From positions 1 to 33,352 of the forward strand of contig JAFMFH010000013.1 in NCBI GenBank assembly GCA_017856235.1: a stretch of 33,352 nt of DNA, written 5' to 3'. The notes under the pieces were generated by a model, which saw only the letters and a program-made list of their open reading frames with translations, did no database searches and had not been told where the DNA came from. Both the position numbers and the translations under genes were made by a program. Origin of the DNA: Flavobacteriaceae bacterium (lineage in GTDB: Bacteria > Bacteroidota > Bacteroidia > Flavobacteriales > Flavobacteriaceae). Below are positions 1 through 9,079 of this stretch, piece after piece; the first letter of the stretch is position 1, and each line of letters begins with the position of its first letter.

Positions 1-1044
1 AGAAAAACTGGATATGACTACAGAGATATGATTAAAGCAATCGAAGAAGCTAAGCCAGCATCAATAGTAATGAGCTCATGGACAAATAGTTTTGGAACTA
101 ATACTATTTTTAGTCCTGGTTTTTATGGTATAAGCTCTGAAACTCCTACTGTTGATATTAGTATGGAAGATTTTGGACTTCTATATAGATTAGCAGAAAA
201 TAATCAAAAGCCAACTTTAAATGTTAACATTCAGTCAAAAGAACTTGGTAAAGTTCCAACCTATAACTCTTTAGGAAGAATTGAAGGTGTAGAAAAACCA
301 AATGAATATGTAATTCTTTCAGCACATTTGGACTCTACAGGTGGTGGAACTGGTGCAACAGATAATGGTACAGGAACTATTACAATGATGGAGGTAATGA
401 GGATCTTGAAGAAAATTTACCCAAACCCAAAGAGAACAATTATTGCTGCTCATTGGGGTGCTGAAGAACAAGGACTTAATGGATCAAGTGCTTTTGTTGA
501 AGATCATCCAGAGATAGTAGAAAACTTACAGGCTTTATTTAATCAAGATAATGGAACAGGAAGAGTAGTTCAAATAAATGGCCATGGATTTACTGAGGCA
601 TACAGATTTATAGGAGAATGGCTTCAATATGTACCATCAGAAATAAGAGATGAGATTGATACAGAATTTCCTGGAATACCAATTCCTCTTAATTCCTATG
701 AAGAAAATGGAGTAATTGTTCCCTCTGGTGGTTCATCTGATTGGAGAAACTTTGTTTCATCAGGAGTTCCAGGTTTTAATTTAAGATCTCTTGATTTTTC
801 TTATGGTGGTGATAGCCAGTATCACTATACTTGGCATACTAATAGAGATACTTATGATAAAATAGTCTTTGATGATGTAAGAGATAATGTAATCCTGATA
901 GCTATATTAACATACCTTGCAAGTGAGGAAGAAGAATTAATGCCAAGAGATAGAAGATTACTTCCTATTGATCCTTTAACAGGTAAAAGAGGAGAATGGC
1001 CTTCTCTTAGAATTCCTAATAGAGACGGAACTGAAGATAACTAA
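1..1044 (+). CDS. M28 family zinc metallopeptidase, 5'-truncated by the window edge
   Basis: The reading frame is already open at base 1, so the N-terminus (signal peptide and start) lies outside the window; the first in-window ATG (base 28) is internal. The first ~90 residues resemble a protease-associated (PA) region. The M28 catalytic core follows with all metal ligands visible: His in AHLDS (codon at 325), Asp in GATDNGTG (codon at 361), the Glu pair in WGAEEQG, Asp in FNQDNG, and the last His in WHTNRDTYD. The family uses two zinc ions to remove N-terminal residues or act as carboxypeptidases, and flavobacterial members are normally exported for peptide scavenging. That location is inferred, since the signal peptide is not visible. 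The next gene starts one base after the stop, so the two are probably cotranscribed. Substrate specificity cannot be assigned. Confidence 0.9.
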   Translation, partial: RKTGYDYRDMIKAIEEAKPASIVMSSWTNSFGTNTIFSPGFYGISSETPTVDISMEDFGLLYRLAENNQKPTLNVNIQSKELGKVPTYNSLGRIEGVEKPNEYVILSAHLDSTGGGTGATDNGTGTITMMEVMRILKKIYPNPKRTIIAAHWGAEEQGLNGSSAFVEDHPEIVENLQALFNQDNGTGRVVQINGHGFTEAYRFIGEWLQYVPSEIRDEIDTEFPGIPIPLNSYEENGVIVPSGGSSDWRNFVSSGVPGFNLRSLDFSYGGDSQYHYTWHTNRDTYDKIVFDDVRDNVILIAILTYLASEEEELMPRDRRLLPIDPLTGKRGEWPSLRIPNRDGTEDN

Positions 1045-1045
1045 T

Positions 1046-1867
1046 ATGGAAAACCTATTATTGCTGTTTGAAAATATTACATCTGTTAATAGAGCAATAA
1101 TAATAATTTCTGGTATTACCTTTTTTTGGATAATTGAAGGAATTGTGCCTTTTAAATTCCTTAGTTATAAAAAATGGATCCATTCAATTCCAAATTTTTT
1201 ATTAACTATAACTACTTTAATTGTAAATTTTTTCTTTGCATTTTTATTAGTCTTTGCTTCTGATTGGTCAAACCAAAATAACTTTGGAATAATACATTTA
1301 ATCAATTCATCTACATTAATAAGCGTAATAATTGGATTATTGTTACTTGATTTAATTGGAGCATACCTTCCCCATTTAGTTCAACACAAGGTAAAATTGT
1401 TATGGTACATACATATTGTACATCATACTGATAATAAAGTTGATACAACAACTGCCAACAGACATCATCCATTAGAAAGTATAGTTAGGTTTATATTTAC
1501 ATTTATTGGAATATTCGTGTCAGGAGCTCCCATAGGTCTAGTTCTTCTATATCAATCTATCTCAGTTCTTGCTTCTCAGTTTAATCATGCTAATATTCAA
1601 ATCTCTAGTAGGTTTGATAATATTTTAAGCTATGTAATTGTGTCTCCAAATATGCATAAGGTTCATCACCACTTTGAATTACCCTATACAGATTCAAACT
1701 ATGGTAATATTTTTTCTATATGGGATAGAATTTTTGGAACCTACATGGAATTAGATAAGAATAAAATAATATATGGAGTAGATACTGATATTGACGAGAA
1801 GTTAAATTCCAAATTTGTAAGCTTACTAGAAAGGCCATTTAAAAAATGGTATAATCATTTTAGATGA
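1046..1867 (+). CDS. Fatty acid hydroxylase / sterol desaturase family membrane protein
   Basis: A 273-residue integral membrane di-iron enzyme of the fatty acid hydroxylase superfamily. Hydrophobic helices lie at about 15-35, 50-72, 90-108 and 145-172. The histidine clusters that bind the iron pair are all present: HLVQH (110-114), HIVHH (123-127), RHH (139-141) and HKVHHH (204-209), followed by the family-typical NIFSIWDRIFGTY. Members hydroxylate or desaturate lipids (fatty acids, sterols, carotenoids); the substrate here cannot be told from sequence. It follows the M28 peptidase after 1 nt. Its last 8 bases overlap the 3' end of hisS on the other strand. A carotenoid-hydroxylase role is conceivable in a rhodopsin-bearing organism, but nothing in the local context supports it. 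Confidence 0.87.
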   Translation: MENLLLLFENITSVNRAIIIISGITFFWIIEGIVPFKFLSYKKWIHSIPNFLLTITTLIVNFFFAFLLVFASDWSNQNNFGIIHLINSSTLISVIIGLLLLDLIGAYLPHLVQHKVKLLWYIHIVHHTDNKVDTTTANRHHPLESIVRFIFTFIGIFVSGAPIGLVLLYQSISVLASQFNHANIQISSRFDNILSYVIVSPNMHKVHHHFELPYTDSNYGNIFSIWDRIFGTYMELDKNKIIYGVDTDIDEKLNSKFVSLLERPFKKWYNHFR

Positions 1868-3236
1868 TTTCTTTAATTTTTTTTGTTAAGGAATCTATTC
1901 GTGTGAAAATTGACTCTTCTCCCTTCGACATATCCTTAACTTTAAAAATATCTTCCTTCAGTTCTTCCTCGCCAATAATTACAACAAAATCAATTCCCTT
2001 TTTATTTGCATAGTCTAATTGCTTTTTAATTGAAATGTTGTCAGGATATATTTCGCAGATAATACCATCTTTTCTTAACTGATTTACAGAGTCAATAAAA
2101 TTAAATATTTTATCAGTCCCAAAATTTAGAAATAGGAATGACTTAGATGAGTCTAATATGTTAGGGAAAAGATTAAGCTCTTCGAGGATTAAAAAAATTC
2201 TATCAAAACCAAAAGATATACCAAAGCCACTTAATTTAGGATTATTCTTCTGGACTAAGTCATCATATCTCCCTCCTCCTCCAATGGAACCTATATTAAA
2301 GTCCTTGGGAGAGGAGATCTCAACTATGGTACCAGTATAATATCCCAAACCTCTTGCAAGAGATAAGTCAAATTTAATCTCAATATTGTTTAGTTTAAAT
2401 TTATTACAGGTATTAATTATTTTTTCAATTAAATCAATTGAATTAGAAGAAATATTTTTAGTATTGAACTCTTTTCTGACAATATCAATTTTATTTTCAT
2501 TAGAACCCTCTATATTAAGAAAAAACATAAGTTTATCAATTGACTCAGCACTAATTCCTTTTTTGACTAATTCATCTTCAACTCCATTAATACCAATTTT
2601 GTCAGACTTATCTAGTATTGAAGAAATTTCGGATAAGCTATTGAGATTCATAATTTTTGTAATACCCTCAAGAATTTCTCTATTATTTATCCTCAGAACT
2701 AATCTTGGCAATCCAAGACTATCAAAAACATAGTCATATACTTTAATACACTCTACCTCATTTAAATAGTTTTTTTCTCCAATTATATCGACATCGCATT
2801 GAAGAAATTCTCTGTATCTACCCTTTTGAGGTCTATCTGCTCTCCAAACTAGCTGCGTTTGAAATCTTTTAAATGGTAGGGTAATAATATTTAAGTTTTG
2901 TTGAACATACCTAGATAAAGGAACTGTTAGATCATACCTCAGGGCTTTATCACTTATAGAGTTGGCAAATTTTGATAGCTTTCCATCATTAAGTGAATTT
3001 AAATCTGCTTTTTTAACTTTTTCACCTGAGGATAGAATCTTAAATATTAAAGAGTCCTCTTCATCTCCATATTTATCTGAAAGTAAAGAGAGATTTTCAA
3101 ATGAAGGTGTTTGTATCTCCTCAAAATTAAATGACTCGAAGGTGTCTCTTAAAACTTTTAAAAGATAATTTCTTTTTTTTAATTCTATTGAAGAAAAATC
3201 TCTTGTTCCTTTTGGTGTATTCAGTTTTTGAGACAT
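1860..3236 (-). CDS. hisS: Histidine-tRNA ligase
   Basis: Class II aminoacyl-tRNA synthetase of 458 residues that charges tRNA-His with histidine in the cytoplasm. Visible signatures: the N-terminal TPKGTRDF, RYDLTVPLSRYVQQN (about 100-114), motif 2 with RADRPQKGRYREFLQCD (about 132-148), the histidine-binding GLGYYTGTIVEI segment (about 295-306), and motif 3 with GGGGRYDDL followed by GFGISFGFDRI. A C-terminal anticodon-binding domain completes a normal length. I chose the ATG at 3236; a TTG directly before it adds one Met and is less likely. It is the last gene of the priA-rpsF-rpsR-rplI-hisS run, 43 nt after rplI, with no clear promoter of its own (only a near match, TA-N4-TTTG, right before the start). 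Its 3' end overlaps the convergent fatty acid hydroxylase gene by 8 nt. Confidence 0.97.
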   Translation of the reverse strand: MSQKLNTPKGTRDFSSIELKKRNYLLKVLRDTFESFNFEEIQTPSFENLSLLSDKYGDEEDSLIFKILSSGEKVKKADLNSLNDGKLSKFANSISDKALRYDLTVPLSRYVQQNLNIITLPFKRFQTQLVWRADRPQKGRYREFLQCDVDIIGEKNYLNEVECIKVYDYVFDSLGLPRLVLRINNREILEGITKIMNLNSLSEISSILDKSDKIGINGVEDELVKKGISAESIDKLMFFLNIEGSNENKIDIVRKEFNTKNISSNSIDLIEKIINTCNKFKLNNIEIKFDLSLARGLGYYTGTIVEISSPKDFNIGSIGGGGRYDDLVQKNNPKLSGFGISFGFDRIFLILEELNLFPNILDSSKSFLFLNFGTDKIFNFIDSVNQLRKDGIICEIYPDNISIKKQLDYANKKGIDFVVIIGEEELKEDIFKVKDMSKGEESIFTRIDSLTKKIKEII

Positions 3237-3279
3237 CAAAAATTTATTTGATAATCATGTGAACATTAAAGTTATGAAA

Positions 3280-3732
3280 TTATTTCTTTTCGGCTAGAAG
3301 CTCAAAATTTAATTGAGTGGAAACTTCTCTATGAAGCCTGATAGATGCCTGGTATTTTCCTACTCTTTTAATAGATTTACCGGGAATTGAAATATTTTCT
3401 TTTTCTACTTCAATTTTTTTATCAACTAAACCTTTAGCAACATCAGCATTAGAGATTGAACCAAAAAGTTTTCCATCTGGTCCAACTTTTGCTGAAATTT
3501 TAAGATCAAGTTTAGAAATTTTTGCAGCTAATTTCTCAGCAGCATCAATTATGGACTTTTCTTTAAAAGCTTTTTGTTTTAGGTTTTCAGCTAATACTTT
3601 TTTGGCAGATTCTGTTGCTAAAACAGCTTTTCCTGTTGGTATCAGAAAATTCCTACCATAACCAGACTTAACTGTTACTATTTCATCTTTAAAACCAACG
3701 TTTGCAACGTTCTCTTTTAATATAATCTCCAT
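3280..3732 (-). CDS. rplI: 50S ribosomal protein L9
   Basis: 150 residues, the normal L9 length. The N-terminal domain is clear (MEIILKENVANVG then GYGRNFLIPTGKA), with the 23S-binding glycine/arginine/asparagine region intact. A long charged helix connects it to the C-terminal domain (KVGPDGKLFGSISNADVA, then RVGKYQASIRLHREVS). L9 binds 23S rRNA near the L1 stalk and helps maintain reading frame. It is third in rpsF-rpsR-rplI, starting 2 nt after the rpsR stop, so it is surely cotranscribed from the promoter before rpsF. Confidence 0.98.
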   Translation of the reverse strand: MEIILKENVANVGFKDEIVTVKSGYGRNFLIPTGKAVLATESAKKVLAENLKQKAFKEKSIIDAAEKLAAKISKLDLKISAKVGPDGKLFGSISNADVAKGLVDKKIEVEKENISIPGKSIKRVGKYQASIRLHREVSTQLNFELLAEKK

Positions 3733-3734
3733 AA

Positions 3735-4031
3735 TTATTTTAATAAGTCTCCAACATATGGCAACAAAGCTAAATGTCTAGCTCTCTTAACTGCAGTTGC
3801 AACTTTTCTTTGATATTTTAGTGAAGTACCTGTTAGTCTTCTTGGTAGAATTTTTCCTTGCTCATTAATAAATCTGTTTAAAAAGTCAGGATCTTTGTAA
3901 TCAACATATTTAATACCTGATCTTCTAAACATACAATATTTCTTTACTTTAGAAGTATTGATATCTAGGGGAGAAAGATATCTTACCTCACCCTCACTTT
4001 TAATTTTTGATTGCTCATCAATACCTGCCAT
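3735..4031 (-). CDS. rpsR: 30S ribosomal protein S18
   Basis: 98 residues. The S18 core is obvious: the [21 protein letters not shown] segment, then [13 protein letters not shown] followed by [20 protein letters not shown] and the end HLALLPYV. An N-terminal extension of about 25 residues precedes the core. S18 pairs with S6 on the 30S platform, and the gene order (S6 then S18, 2 nt apart) places the partners in stoichiometric coexpression. Confidence 0.98.
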   Translation of the reverse strand: MAGIDEQSKIKSEGEVRYLSPLDINTSKVKKYCMFRRSGIKYVDYKDPDFLNRFINEQGKILPRRLTGTSLKYQRKVATAVKRARHLALLPYVGDLLK

Positions 4032-4033
4032 AA

Positions 4034-4375
4034 TTAACTAGCTTTTTTTGTATTTCTATTTCTTCTTTTTTCTGCCCACTCGACAGCATCTTTTTCGAGA
4101 GTTACAGTCAAATACCTCATAACAGTTTCGTCTCTTTTAAACTCAAGTTCTAGAGACGATATAGTATCTGCAGGAGCAGTATATTCAATAAGATTATAAA
4201 ACCCAGTACTCTTATTTTGAATAGTATACGCTAACTTTTTTAAACCCCAAATTTCTTTACTAATAATCTTAGCACTATTAGACTTTAAATACTTTTCGTA
4301 TTTGTCTACTACTTTTTCAACTTGCTCTTCTGAAAGAGCAGGGTTTAAAATAAATACCGTTTCGTAGTTTTTCAT
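4034..4375 (-). CDS. rpsF: 30S ribosomal protein S6
   Basis: 113 residues with the S6 ferredoxin-like fold signatures: [19 protein letters not shown] at the start, [20 protein letters not shown] in the middle, then [15 protein letters not shown]. The basic tail ([13 protein letters not shown]) is usual. S6 binds S18 and rRNA helices of the 30S platform. It is first in the rpsF-rpsR-rplI operon. A textbook Bacteroidota promoter lies 18-49 nt upstream, which leaves a leader of only about 10-13 nt. That is too short for the structured S6:S18-binding leader known from other bacteria. Confidence 0.98.
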   Translation of the reverse strand: MKNYETVFILNPALSEEQVEKVVDKYEKYLKSNSAKIISKEIWGLKKLAYTIQNKSTGFYNLIEYTAPADTISSLELEFKRDETVMRYLTVTLEKDAVEWAEKRRNRNTKKAS

Positions 4376-4392
4376 CTTAAAATCTTAGGCCG

Positions 4393-4424
4393 CAAAATTA
4401 GGTTTTTAAATAATATCTGCCAAA
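4393..4424 (-). promoter_or_regulatory. Bacteroidota-type promoter of the rpsF operon
   Basis: On the minus strand, TTTG (4424-4421), exactly 20 nt of spacer, then TAATTTTG (4400-4393). This is a perfect match to the Bacteroidota housekeeping-sigma consensus (TTTG-N19-21-TAnnTTTG). The G of the -7 box lies 17 nt before the rpsF ATG, so the predicted transcription start is about 10-13 nt before the ATG. It sits in the 72-nt gap between priA and rpsF. Confidence 0.85.
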
Positions 4425-4447
4425 TTTATTTTTAAGTAAAGTATTTG

Positions 4448-6892
4448 CTAATTAGGATCAACATCTACAATGACTTTTACGCTTCTATATTTTGATATAG
4501 AATCAAAACTTTTCATAATTAATAAAAATTTACTTCTAAAAAGATTTAAATCCTTTAAATCTTTAAGTTTTACAAGAAATTCTTTATGATATTTATTTTT
4601 AATTCTTGAAATTTCTGGATATACAGGCCCTAATATTAGACCTTTAAAGTTTGCTCTTATAGCAATATTTAACCAATTAGAAGAACTATTTAGTTTATCA
4701 AAACTTTTGTCTTTCATAGTTATCCTAATAAGTCTTACAAAGGGTGGATAATTATAGTCTTTTCTTTCGATAAGTTGTTTTTCATACATTTTATCGAAAT
4801 CGTTATTAATTACATTAATAATAATTGGATGATCTGGTTGGTATGTTTGAAGATACACCCTACCCCTTTCACCTGATCTTCCTGATCTTCCAGCAACTTG
4901 AGTTAAAACTTGAAAAGCTTTTTCGTGTGCTCTAAAATCAGGAAAATTCAAAAAATGATCAGTATTAATTACTCCAACAAGACCCACATTTTTAAAGTCT
5001 AAACCTTTAGTTATCATCTGAGTACCAATTAATATATCGATTTCATTATCGGCAAACGAATTGATTATTTTATCAAATGCCCATTTACCTCTAGTTGTGT
5101 CCCAATCCATTCTACTTATGCTTGAATTAGGAAAAATTTCTTTTATTATTTCTTCTATTTGTTCAGTTCCATCTCCTCTAAAACCCATTGTTTCAATTCC
5201 ACATGAATTACATTTTATCTCAGCTTTTGATTGGAATCCACAATAGTGGCATCTCAATGTATTAGAGTGTAAGTGATATGTTAAACTAACATCACAATTA
5301 TCACACATAATATTATGACCACAGGAACCACATAGCCATTGAGGAGAATACCCTCTTCTATTTCTAAATAAAATAACTTGTCTACCTTGATTTAATGTAT
5401 TATTAATTTCATATATCAATTTTTTTGAAAATATGGGACTGAATTCATGTTTAGGTTCAGTTTTCATATCAATTGTATGGATAAAAGGCATCTCTATATT
5501 GCCAAATCTTTCTTTTATTTCAACAAAACCATATTTGTTATTTTTAGCATTGTAAATTGATTCAATTGAGGGAGTAGCTGAGCCTAAAATAATTTTAGTT
5601 TTAAAAATTTTGGATAAGTAAATAGCTGAATCTCGTGCATTATATCTAGGAGAAGGTTCTTGCTGCTTATATGAAACTTCATGCTCCTCATCAATAATTA
5701 TAAGACCTAAATCATCAAAAGGAAGAAATATAGCTGATCTTGCACCAATAACTAGCTTTGAGTTCTCTTCATTATTACTAATGCTTTCCCAAACTTCAGT
5801 TCTTTCATTTAGAGAATATCTGGAATGGTACACAGATATCTTACTAGCAAAATGATTTTTTAATTTTTGAATTATTTGTGTTGTTAAAGAAATCTCAGGC
5901 AGTAAATAAAGTACTTGCTTTCCAAGTTTTAAGTATTGTTCAATAAGCTTTATATATATTTCAGTTTTTCCAGATGAAGTTACACCATGAAGAAGAATAA
6001 TATCTTTTTCCTTGACTTGTTTATTTAAGTTATATAAAACATCATTTTGGAGTTCAGTTAATAAATTGGGGGAATCAATTTTTAGGTCATTGTTATGGTT
6101 TTTTTCAATCTTTATTTTTTTAACGGTTATAAAGCCCTTTTTTTGGAGACTTTTAAGAGTAGTATTTGAAAATCTAATATTTTTTTTCAAATCCTTAATA
6201 ATTAAATAATCTTTAGATTTAATCTGACTAATAATTGAAAATAAAAGCTCTTTCTGCTTAGGGGTATTCTTTAAAAGATCTAAAGACCCATTAATGTTTG
6301 TTTGATCAATTAATCTCCTATCGAGAAATACTACACTTATAAGTTTTGGTCTATACTTTTCTTGTAGCTCATAATTTAATTCAACATATCCATTTAATAT
6401 CATCTTTTGTATAATTGGATATGGATTTTTCTTATTTAAAATTTTAGATATATCACTTAACTTAAGATTTTGGAAATCAAGGGCATCATATATTAAGTAC
6501 TCATCATCTGACATTTTATTCGCAATTTCATCAGATATCTCTTTTTTTATAACTAAACTGTCACTTTCAAGAAGAAAGGTTGAGGGTATAGCTGCTTTCA
6601 TAACATCACCAATATGTGCGAAATAATATTTAGACAACCAATTCCAAAAATCAATTTGATTTTTTGACACTAATCTCTTATTATCATATATGAATTCTAT
6701 TGGTTTAGTTTCATAAGATTTGGGTTTATCATTATGTAATTTATTTACTATACCAGTGTAAATTTTTCTTTTACCAAAACTTACAGCAACTCTATAGCCA
6801 ATTTCTAATTTATTAAATTCATCTTGAGATAATTCATATGTAAAAGTATCCTTAAGTGGAAGAGGGAGTATAACATCTACATAGTAATTCAT
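4448..6892 (-). CDS. priA: Primosomal protein N' (PriA), replication restart helicase
   Basis: 814 residues, full length. PriA recognises stalled or collapsed forks and reloads the replisome as a 3'-5' superfamily 2 helicase. Visible in order: N-terminal 3'-DNA-binding domain (YYVDVILPLPLKDTFTYEL), Walker A GVTSSGKT (303-310), DEEH box (401-404), GSATPS (438-443), eight zinc-binding cysteines in four CxxC pairs (521/524, 530/533, 548/551, 561/564), helicase motif V/VI region (GTQMITKGLDF, then QVAGRSGRSGERG), and a C-terminal domain. All key residues are present. Its start is 42 nt from the divergent gene at 6935. Its stop lies 23 nt before the rpsF -33 box, so readthrough into rpsF is possible but rpsF also has its own promoter. 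Confidence 0.97.
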   Translation of the reverse strand: MNYYVDVILPLPLKDTFTYELSQDEFNKLEIGYRVAVSFGKRKIYTGIVNKLHNDKPKSYETKPIEFIYDNKRLVSKNQIDFWNWLSKYYFAHIGDVMKAAIPSTFLLESDSLVIKKEISDEIANKMSDDEYLIYDALDFQNLKLSDISKILNKKNPYPIIQKMILNGYVELNYELQEKYRPKLISVVFLDRRLIDQTNINGSLDLLKNTPKQKELLFSIISQIKSKDYLIIKDLKKNIRFSNTTLKSLQKKGFITVKKIKIEKNHNNDLKIDSPNLLTELQNDVLYNLNKQVKEKDIILLHGVTSSGKTEIYIKLIEQYLKLGKQVLYLLPEISLTTQIIQKLKNHFASKISVYHSRYSLNERTEVWESISNNEENSKLVIGARSAIFLPFDDLGLIIIDEEHEVSYKQQEPSPRYNARDSAIYLSKIFKTKIILGSATPSIESIYNAKNNKYGFVEIKERFGNIEMPFIHTIDMKTEPKHEFSPIFSKKLIYEINNTLNQGRQVILFRNRRGYSPQWLCGSCGHNIMCDNCDVSLTYHLHSNTLRCHYCGFQSKAEIKCNSCGIETMGFRGDGTEQIEEIIKEIFPNSSISRMDWDTTRGKWAFDKIINSFADNEIDILIGTQMITKGLDFKNVGLVGVINTDHFLNFPDFRAHEKAFQVLTQVAGRSGRSGERGRVYLQTYQPDHPIIINVINNDFDKMYEKQLIERKDYNYPPFVRLIRITMKDKSFDKLNSSSNWLNIAIRANFKGLILGPVYPEISRIKNKYHKEFLVKLKDLKDLNLFRSKFLLIMKSFDSISKYRSVKVIVDVDPN

Positions 6893-6934
6893 GCTTAATT
6901 ATAATTTATTCTTTCTAATTTAGCAATTAGCCAG

Positions 6935-7693
6935 ATGAAAAAGTTTTTTTTAATTATAATTCTTTTAATTTCTTCTTTAACCTACTCTCAAGATCTAACT
7001 GAAGTAGTTAAAGGAAGAGTTCAAAGTGAAACTTCAGAATCAATTCTACAAAACGTTCACGTTCTTAATCTCACTAAGGTAAAAGGAACAATTACAAATT
7101 CTTCAGGAGAGTTTGAGATTCAAGCTAAGGTTAACGATACTCTTTATTTTTCTTACATAGGTTATAAACCCTTAAAAATAGTTGTTACAAATGATCTAGT
7201 AAGATTTGATGATAATACTATTGAATTAACTGAACTTGCCTTTGCATTGGAAGAGATAATAATAAAACCTTATCAACTAACAGGTTATCTTGAAATCGAT
7301 GTAAAGAACGCGCCTGTAAATACATCAACAAGATATAGAATTATTGGTCTTAATTTAGGTTATGAAGCAGGTAGAAGGTCAAGATCTGGTATATCAAAAG
7401 TAATTGGTGCAATATTTAATCCAGCAGATTTTTTAAATAATTTATTCAAAAAAAAATCTTCACAAATGGATAAGTTGAGACTAATGAGAGAGGATAAGGA
7501 GATAAAAAACTTGTTATCAACAAAGTTCGATAGAGAAGTACTTGTTCAATTACTTGGAGTTGAAAAAATTGACATAAACGAGATTCTAAGAAACTGTAAT
7601 TTTTCTGACACCTTTATAGAGCAAGCAAATGACCTTCAAATAATGGAAGCTATCAATGAGTGTTATGATGAATACAAACTTCTTGAATTTTAA
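6935..7693 (+). CDS. Exported carboxypeptidase-regulatory-like domain protein
   Basis: 252 residues with a clear Sec signal peptide (KKFFLIIILLISSLTYSQ, cleavage near residue 18). Next comes a CarboxypepD_reg-like beta-sandwich (about 25-105): KGRVQSETSESILQNVHVLN, TNSSGEFEIQ and DTLYFSYIGYKP are the family pattern. In Bacteroidota this domain often precedes TonB-dependent receptor barrels, but here no plug or barrel follows. The remaining 140 residues are polar, with a short segment rich in Arg/Ser (AGRRSRSGIS) and a Lys/Asp-rich helical region. It is probably a periplasmic or outer-membrane-associated protein of unknown function. The promoter is unclear; TAATTTAG 12 nt before the ATG is one base off consensus. 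Confidence 0.8.
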   Translation: MKKFFLIIILLISSLTYSQDLTEVVKGRVQSETSESILQNVHVLNLTKVKGTITNSSGEFEIQAKVNDTLYFSYIGYKPLKIVVTNDLVRFDDNTIELTELAFALEEIIIKPYQLTGYLEIDVKNAPVNTSTRYRIIGLNLGYEAGRRSRSGISKVIGAIFNPADFLNNLFKKKSSQMDKLRLMREDKEIKNLLSTKFDREVLVQLLGVEKIDINEILRNCNFSDTFIEQANDLQIMEAINECYDEYKLLEF

Positions 7694-7711
7694 TATACTG
7701 TTTTGTTAGCT

Positions 7712-7719
7712 TATCTTTG
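7712..7719 (+). promoter_or_regulatory. -7 promoter box of purB, 4 nt from the start codon
   Basis: TATCTTTG fits TAnnTTTG exactly and is followed by ACAA and then the purB ATG. The -33 region at 20-nt spacing is TTTT (7688-7691), three of four matches. A start site 5-7 nt after the box would fall at or just inside the ATG, so the transcript would be leaderless or nearly so. Confidence 0.6.
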
Positions 7720-7723
7720 ACAA

Positions 7724-9067
7724 ATGAATGAAAAAAATTTGGAGGCTATCTCTCCTATTGATGGAAGATATTTTGAAAAAACTGAAAAATTAAAAAAATA
7801 TTTTAGCGAAAAGGCTCTAATATTCTACAGGTTAAAAGTTGAAGTTGAGTACTTTATTGCATTGTGTGAAGCTCCAATTCCTCAATTAGATAATTTCAAT
7901 CCTAAAAAATTTAAAGATTTAAGAAAAATCTATCTTGATTTCTCAATTGATGATGCTATTGAAATTAAAAATATCGAGAAGTCTACTAATCATGATGTTA
8001 AAGCAGTTGAATATTTCATTAAGCAAAAATTTGATAAACTTGGTATACCTGAGTACAAAGAATTTATTCACTTTGGCCTAACATCTCAGGATATTAATAA
8101 TACAGCTATTCCTCTATCAATTAAAGGTTTCATTAACGAGGTATACCTAGTTAAAATTGAAGAGTTATTAAATGCAATTGAAGCTAAATGTAATGATTAC
8201 GAAAAAATAACAATAATATCAAGGACGCACGGTCAGCCTGCTTCTCCTACCAAACTTGGTAAAGAATTTAAAGTTTTCTGGACAAGAATAAATGAGCAAT
8301 TGAGTGCTTTGAAGAAAATTCCAAATTCTGCAAAATTTTCTGGAGCAGTTGGTAATTTTAACGCCCATAAAGTTGCATATCCGAAAATTAAGTGGAAAAA
8401 TTTTGGGAAAGATTTTGTTGAGAATAAACTTGGCTTAAATTATTCTTACCCAACTACACAAATTGAACATTACGACTCGTTTGCTTCACTATCAGATAAT
8501 TGTAGAAGAATAAACAATATCCTTTTAGATATGTGTCTTGATATATGGACATACATTTCGTATGATTATTTTAATCAGAAAATTGTTGCAAATGAGGTGG
8601 GGTCTTCTGCAATGCCTCATAAAGTAAATCCCATTGATTTTGAAAATGCAGAAGGTAATTTAGGACTTGCAAACTCAATCTTTATGTATTTTTCAAACAA
8701 GTTAACTAAATCAAGACTTCAAAGAGATCTTTCAGATAGTACTGTATTAAGAAATATTGGAGTTCCCTTTGGACATACTTTAATTTCATTTGAATCAATT
8801 TTAAAGGGTTTAAATAAAATTATTGTTAATGAGGAAAGGATAAATTATGATATTGAGAACAATTGGATTGTAGTATCAGAAGCTATTCAGACAATTTTAA
8901 GAAGAGAAGGATTTGAAAATCCTTATGAATTACTAAAAGAATTGACTCGTAATAATAATAAAATAGATAAAAAATCTATCCATAATTTTATTGATAACCT
9001 CAATATTAGAGACAGTTTAAAGAATGAGTTAAAAGATATAACACCTTACAACTATACTGGATTATAA
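7724..9067 (+). CDS. purB: Adenylosuccinate lyase
   Basis: 447 residues, full length. It catalyses two fumarate-releasing steps in purine synthesis: SAICAR to AICAR, and adenylosuccinate to AMP. Signatures: SPIDGRY near the N-terminus (10-16), HFGLTSQDINNTA (116-128), the catalytic histidine in RTHGQPAS (167-174), and the fumarase/aspartase-superfamily loop SSAMPHKVNPIDFENAEGN (294-312), which carries the catalytic serine. The first ATG fits the usual N-terminus of the family. It is 30 nt after the preceding gene and 12 nt before the S41 peptidase gene. purL, another purine gene, is 10.7 kb away in the same direction, so they are not one operon. Confidence 0.97.
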   Translation: MNEKNLEAISPIDGRYFEKTEKLKKYFSEKALIFYRLKVEVEYFIALCEAPIPQLDNFNPKKFKDLRKIYLDFSIDDAIEIKNIEKSTNHDVKAVEYFIKQKFDKLGIPEYKEFIHFGLTSQDINNTAIPLSIKGFINEVYLVKIEELLNAIEAKCNDYEKITIISRTHGQPASPTKLGKEFKVFWTRINEQLSALKKIPNSAKFSGAVGNFNAHKVAYPKIKWKNFGKDFVENKLGLNYSYPTTQIEHYDSFASLSDNCRRINNILLDMCLDIWTYISYDYFNQKIVANEVGSSAMPHKVNPIDFENAEGNLGLANSIFMYFSNKLTKSRLQRDLSDSTVLRNIGVPFGHTLISFESILKGLNKIIVNEERINYDIENNWIVVSEAIQTILRREGFENPYELLKELTRNNNKIDKKSIHNFIDNLNIRDSLKNELKDITPYNYTGL

Positions 9068-9079
9068 TAATTTTATTTC

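Noticed and set aside
1046-1867. Reading the histidine-rich membrane enzyme as the carotenoid hydroxylase for a rhodopsin antenna
   Set aside because: The family covers many substrates, the gene is over 31 kb from the rhodopsin locus, and no carotenoid genes are nearby.
2158-3168. Several plus-strand open frames of 60-115 codons opposite hisS
   Set aside because: They are shadows of the clearly coding hisS frame, with no family features; similar antisense frames occur opposite priA, carB, purL, the acyl-CoA dehydrogenase and the PLP enzyme.
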